Shown in pieces: positions 41,006 to 42,023 of a stretch of 42,023 nt of DNA (position 1 is the first letter of the stretch; every line of letters starts with the position of its first letter). Where the stretch lies: positions 1 through 42,023 of the forward strand of contig QYLO01000026.1 in NCBI GenBank assembly GCA_022766165.1. The letters are read 5' to 3'. Position numbers and translations under genes: made by a program. Origin of the DNA: Candidatus Electrothrix gigas (lineage in GTDB: Bacteria > Desulfobacterota > Desulfobulbia > Desulfobulbales > Desulfobulbaceae). The notes beneath the pieces were generated by a model. The model searched no databases, was not told where the DNA came from, and worked only from the letters and a program-made list of their open reading frames with translations.

Positions 41006-41706
41006 TGGACAGCGTATTTATCACCGTCAACGCCTGGATGACCAACGGGGGCTGGATTGCGGCTTTCGGCTGCCTGCTCTGGGGAATGGTTTCAGTGCTG
41101 TTCAGCCCCTGTCACCTGGCCTCTATTCCGTTGATCGTGGCCTATGTCGGCGGTCAGGACGAATTAGTGGAAGGGAAGCAGGCCGTCAAATTTGCCGTAC
41201 TCTTCAGTGTCGGCCTGTTTATCACCATTGCGGCGGTGGGGATTATCTGCTCTCTGCTGGGCAGAATGCTGGGTGATATCGGCTCGTACTGGACAATCCT
41301 TATCGGCGTTATCCTGCTTTGGGTGGCTGGCGGTATGCTCGGCGTGGCAAAATGCTCCATGCCCGGCAATAGCATGATGTCGAAATTACAGCTCAAGGGA
41401 TCTTTCGGGGCCCTTACTCTCGGGCTGGCTTACGGCATACTCTCCGGCTCCTGCACCTTTGGCTTTATCGCCCCTATTCTCGCTGTTATCACTGTTCAGG
41501 AAAAAATTGCCACCGGTATAATGTTTATCATCCTTTTCGGTATCGGTCATTGCCTGCCCATCGCTGTGGCAGGCAGTTCCACAGCCACGGTCAGGAGGCT
41601 GTTGGAAAGTTCCTCTTTCGGTCAGAGGACTGACTGGTTCAGGAAAGGGTCGGGCGTGGCGACCATAGGTCTCGGCCTTTATTTTATTGTGCTTCCCTTT
41701 GTCTGA
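41005..41706 (+). CDS. CcdA/DsbD-like membrane thiol reductant transporter
   Basis: 233 residues, six or so membrane spans. The paired cysteines of the family are Cys36 (LFSPCHLASIP) and Cys150 (LSGSCTFGFIAP), at the expected positions for moving reducing power from cytoplasmic thioredoxin to periplasmic partners. It lacks the DsbD end domains, like CcdA. Overlaps the upstream thioredoxin by one base, so both are translationally coupled. Confidence 0.9.
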   Translation: MDSVFITVNAWMTNGGWIAAFGCLLWGMVSVLFSPCHLASIPLIVAYVGGQDELVEGKQAVKFAVLFSVGLFITIAAVGIICSLLGRMLGDIGSYWTILIGVILLWVAGGMLGVAKCSMPGNSMMSKLQLKGSFGALTLGLAYGILSGSCTFGFIAPILAVITVQEKIATGIMFIILFGIGHCLPIAVAGSSTATVRRLLESSSFGQRTDWFRKGSGVATIGLGLYFIVLPFV

Positions 41707-41729
41707 TTCAATAGACATTAAGGGTAAAA

Positions 41730-42023
41730 TAATAGGGGACAGACCGAAAGCGCCGGGATAAACCGGCATAGAGTAGGGGATGAAAGAGCCCTATATAAAA
41801 GGAGAAGCTGCTCCATTATGGCCCCGAGTCATGCGTCGGTACTCCGTGAGGATGCGGCGAAGCGTTGACAGGGGAAGCGTAGGCCAGCCATTGAGTTCCG
41901 AAATCACCACAATCAGGGTGCCGACCGCGTGGTCTGGTTGGGAAGGCAACACGGGAAGCGGCGTAAATCAGCCAGCTGCTCCCCGGCCCTGCGGAGTCAG
42001 AGAACCTGTGCATGCGTGGACGC
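41730..42023 (+). ncRNA. Structured non-coding region, possible 5' part of a group II intron (partial)
   Basis: No ORF is supported. Dense short hairpins are visible: GCCGG/CCGGC (41752-41767), TAGGG/CCCTA (41774-41793), GGAG/CTCC (41801-41814) and CCGA/TCGG near 41824. The end reads CGGAGTCAGAGAACCTGTGC, wording I associate with sequence upstream of group II intron maturase genes. The intron-encoded protein, if any, would be beyond the window. The 5' boundary is not clear. Alternative: another repeat or structured element. Confidence 0.4.

Noticed and set aside
1..42023. CRISPR arrays, tRNA and rRNA genes
   Set aside because: I looked for regularly spaced repeats and for cloverleaf or rRNA signature sequences and saw none; the repeats present are palindromes, direct pairs or coding microsatellites.

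Overview
The window is a moderate-GC bacterial chromosome segment. Its gene mix suggests a large-genome member of the Desulfobacterota, possibly Desulfobulbales-like: very large multi-PAS hybrid histidine kinases, caspase-fold and transglutaminase genes, REP/RAYT and Rpn-type elements, a STAND-type NTPase, and a CbiA/DsrN-type amidase. This placement is inference from gene content; there is no rRNA or other marker gene here. I saw no tRNA, rRNA or CRISPR array.

Layout. 1-1.5 kb: the 3' end of an unknown gene, a terminator, a small secreted Cys-rich protein, and a REP-associated transposase (RAYT) surrounded and invaded by copies of its own palindrome. 1.5-9.3 kb: mostly housekeeping and envelope genes: a PPTase-mutM pair, a CvpA-like membrane protein with a long Gln/Glu tail, an orphan LivH permease, a SleB-type hydrolase facing an L,D-transpeptidase, a rhodanese-metallo-beta-lactamase sulfur enzyme, and a bacteriohemerythrin. 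9.7-21.4 kb: a co-directional signalling island with two giant hybrid kinases, a separate Hpt protein, three response regulators, and one c-di-GMP output (GGDEF with an intact I-site).

21.5-27.1 kb: the most unusual part. Two close paralogues of the oomycete-elicitor-type transglutaminase flank a caspase-like peptidase and an overlapping beta-domain protein. The beta domain at the C-terminus of the caspase recurs at the N-terminus of its neighbour, so the four genes look like one functional cassette. 27.2-30.6 kb: a DUF374 acyltransferase, an AT-richer lipoprotein gene that looks inserted, and a ketopantoate reductase. 30.6-35.3 kb: a KptA/Tpt1 RNA 2'-phosphotransferase followed 39 bp later by a 1391-residue protein with an N-terminal PD-(D/E)xK-type nuclease, a P-loop STAND-like NTPase and a long alpha-helical C-terminus, a layout like Avs-type antiphage proteins.

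35.4-37.8 kb: mobile-element debris around a cobyrinate diamide synthase family gene: an Rpn nuclease/transposase remnant broken by a 7-bp tandem duplication, and an IS4-family remnant that interrupts a small membrane-protein gene. 38.0-38.7 kb: a vapBC toxin-antitoxin pair. 38.8-41.7 kb: an ArsR-controlled operon with a Cys-rich mini-thioredoxin, an ArsP/UPF0718 permease, a periplasmic thioredoxin and a CcdA/DsbD membrane reductase, which reads as a thiol/metalloid export and redox module. The last ~300 bases are non-coding, hairpin-rich and resemble the 5' part of a group II intron cut off by the window edge.
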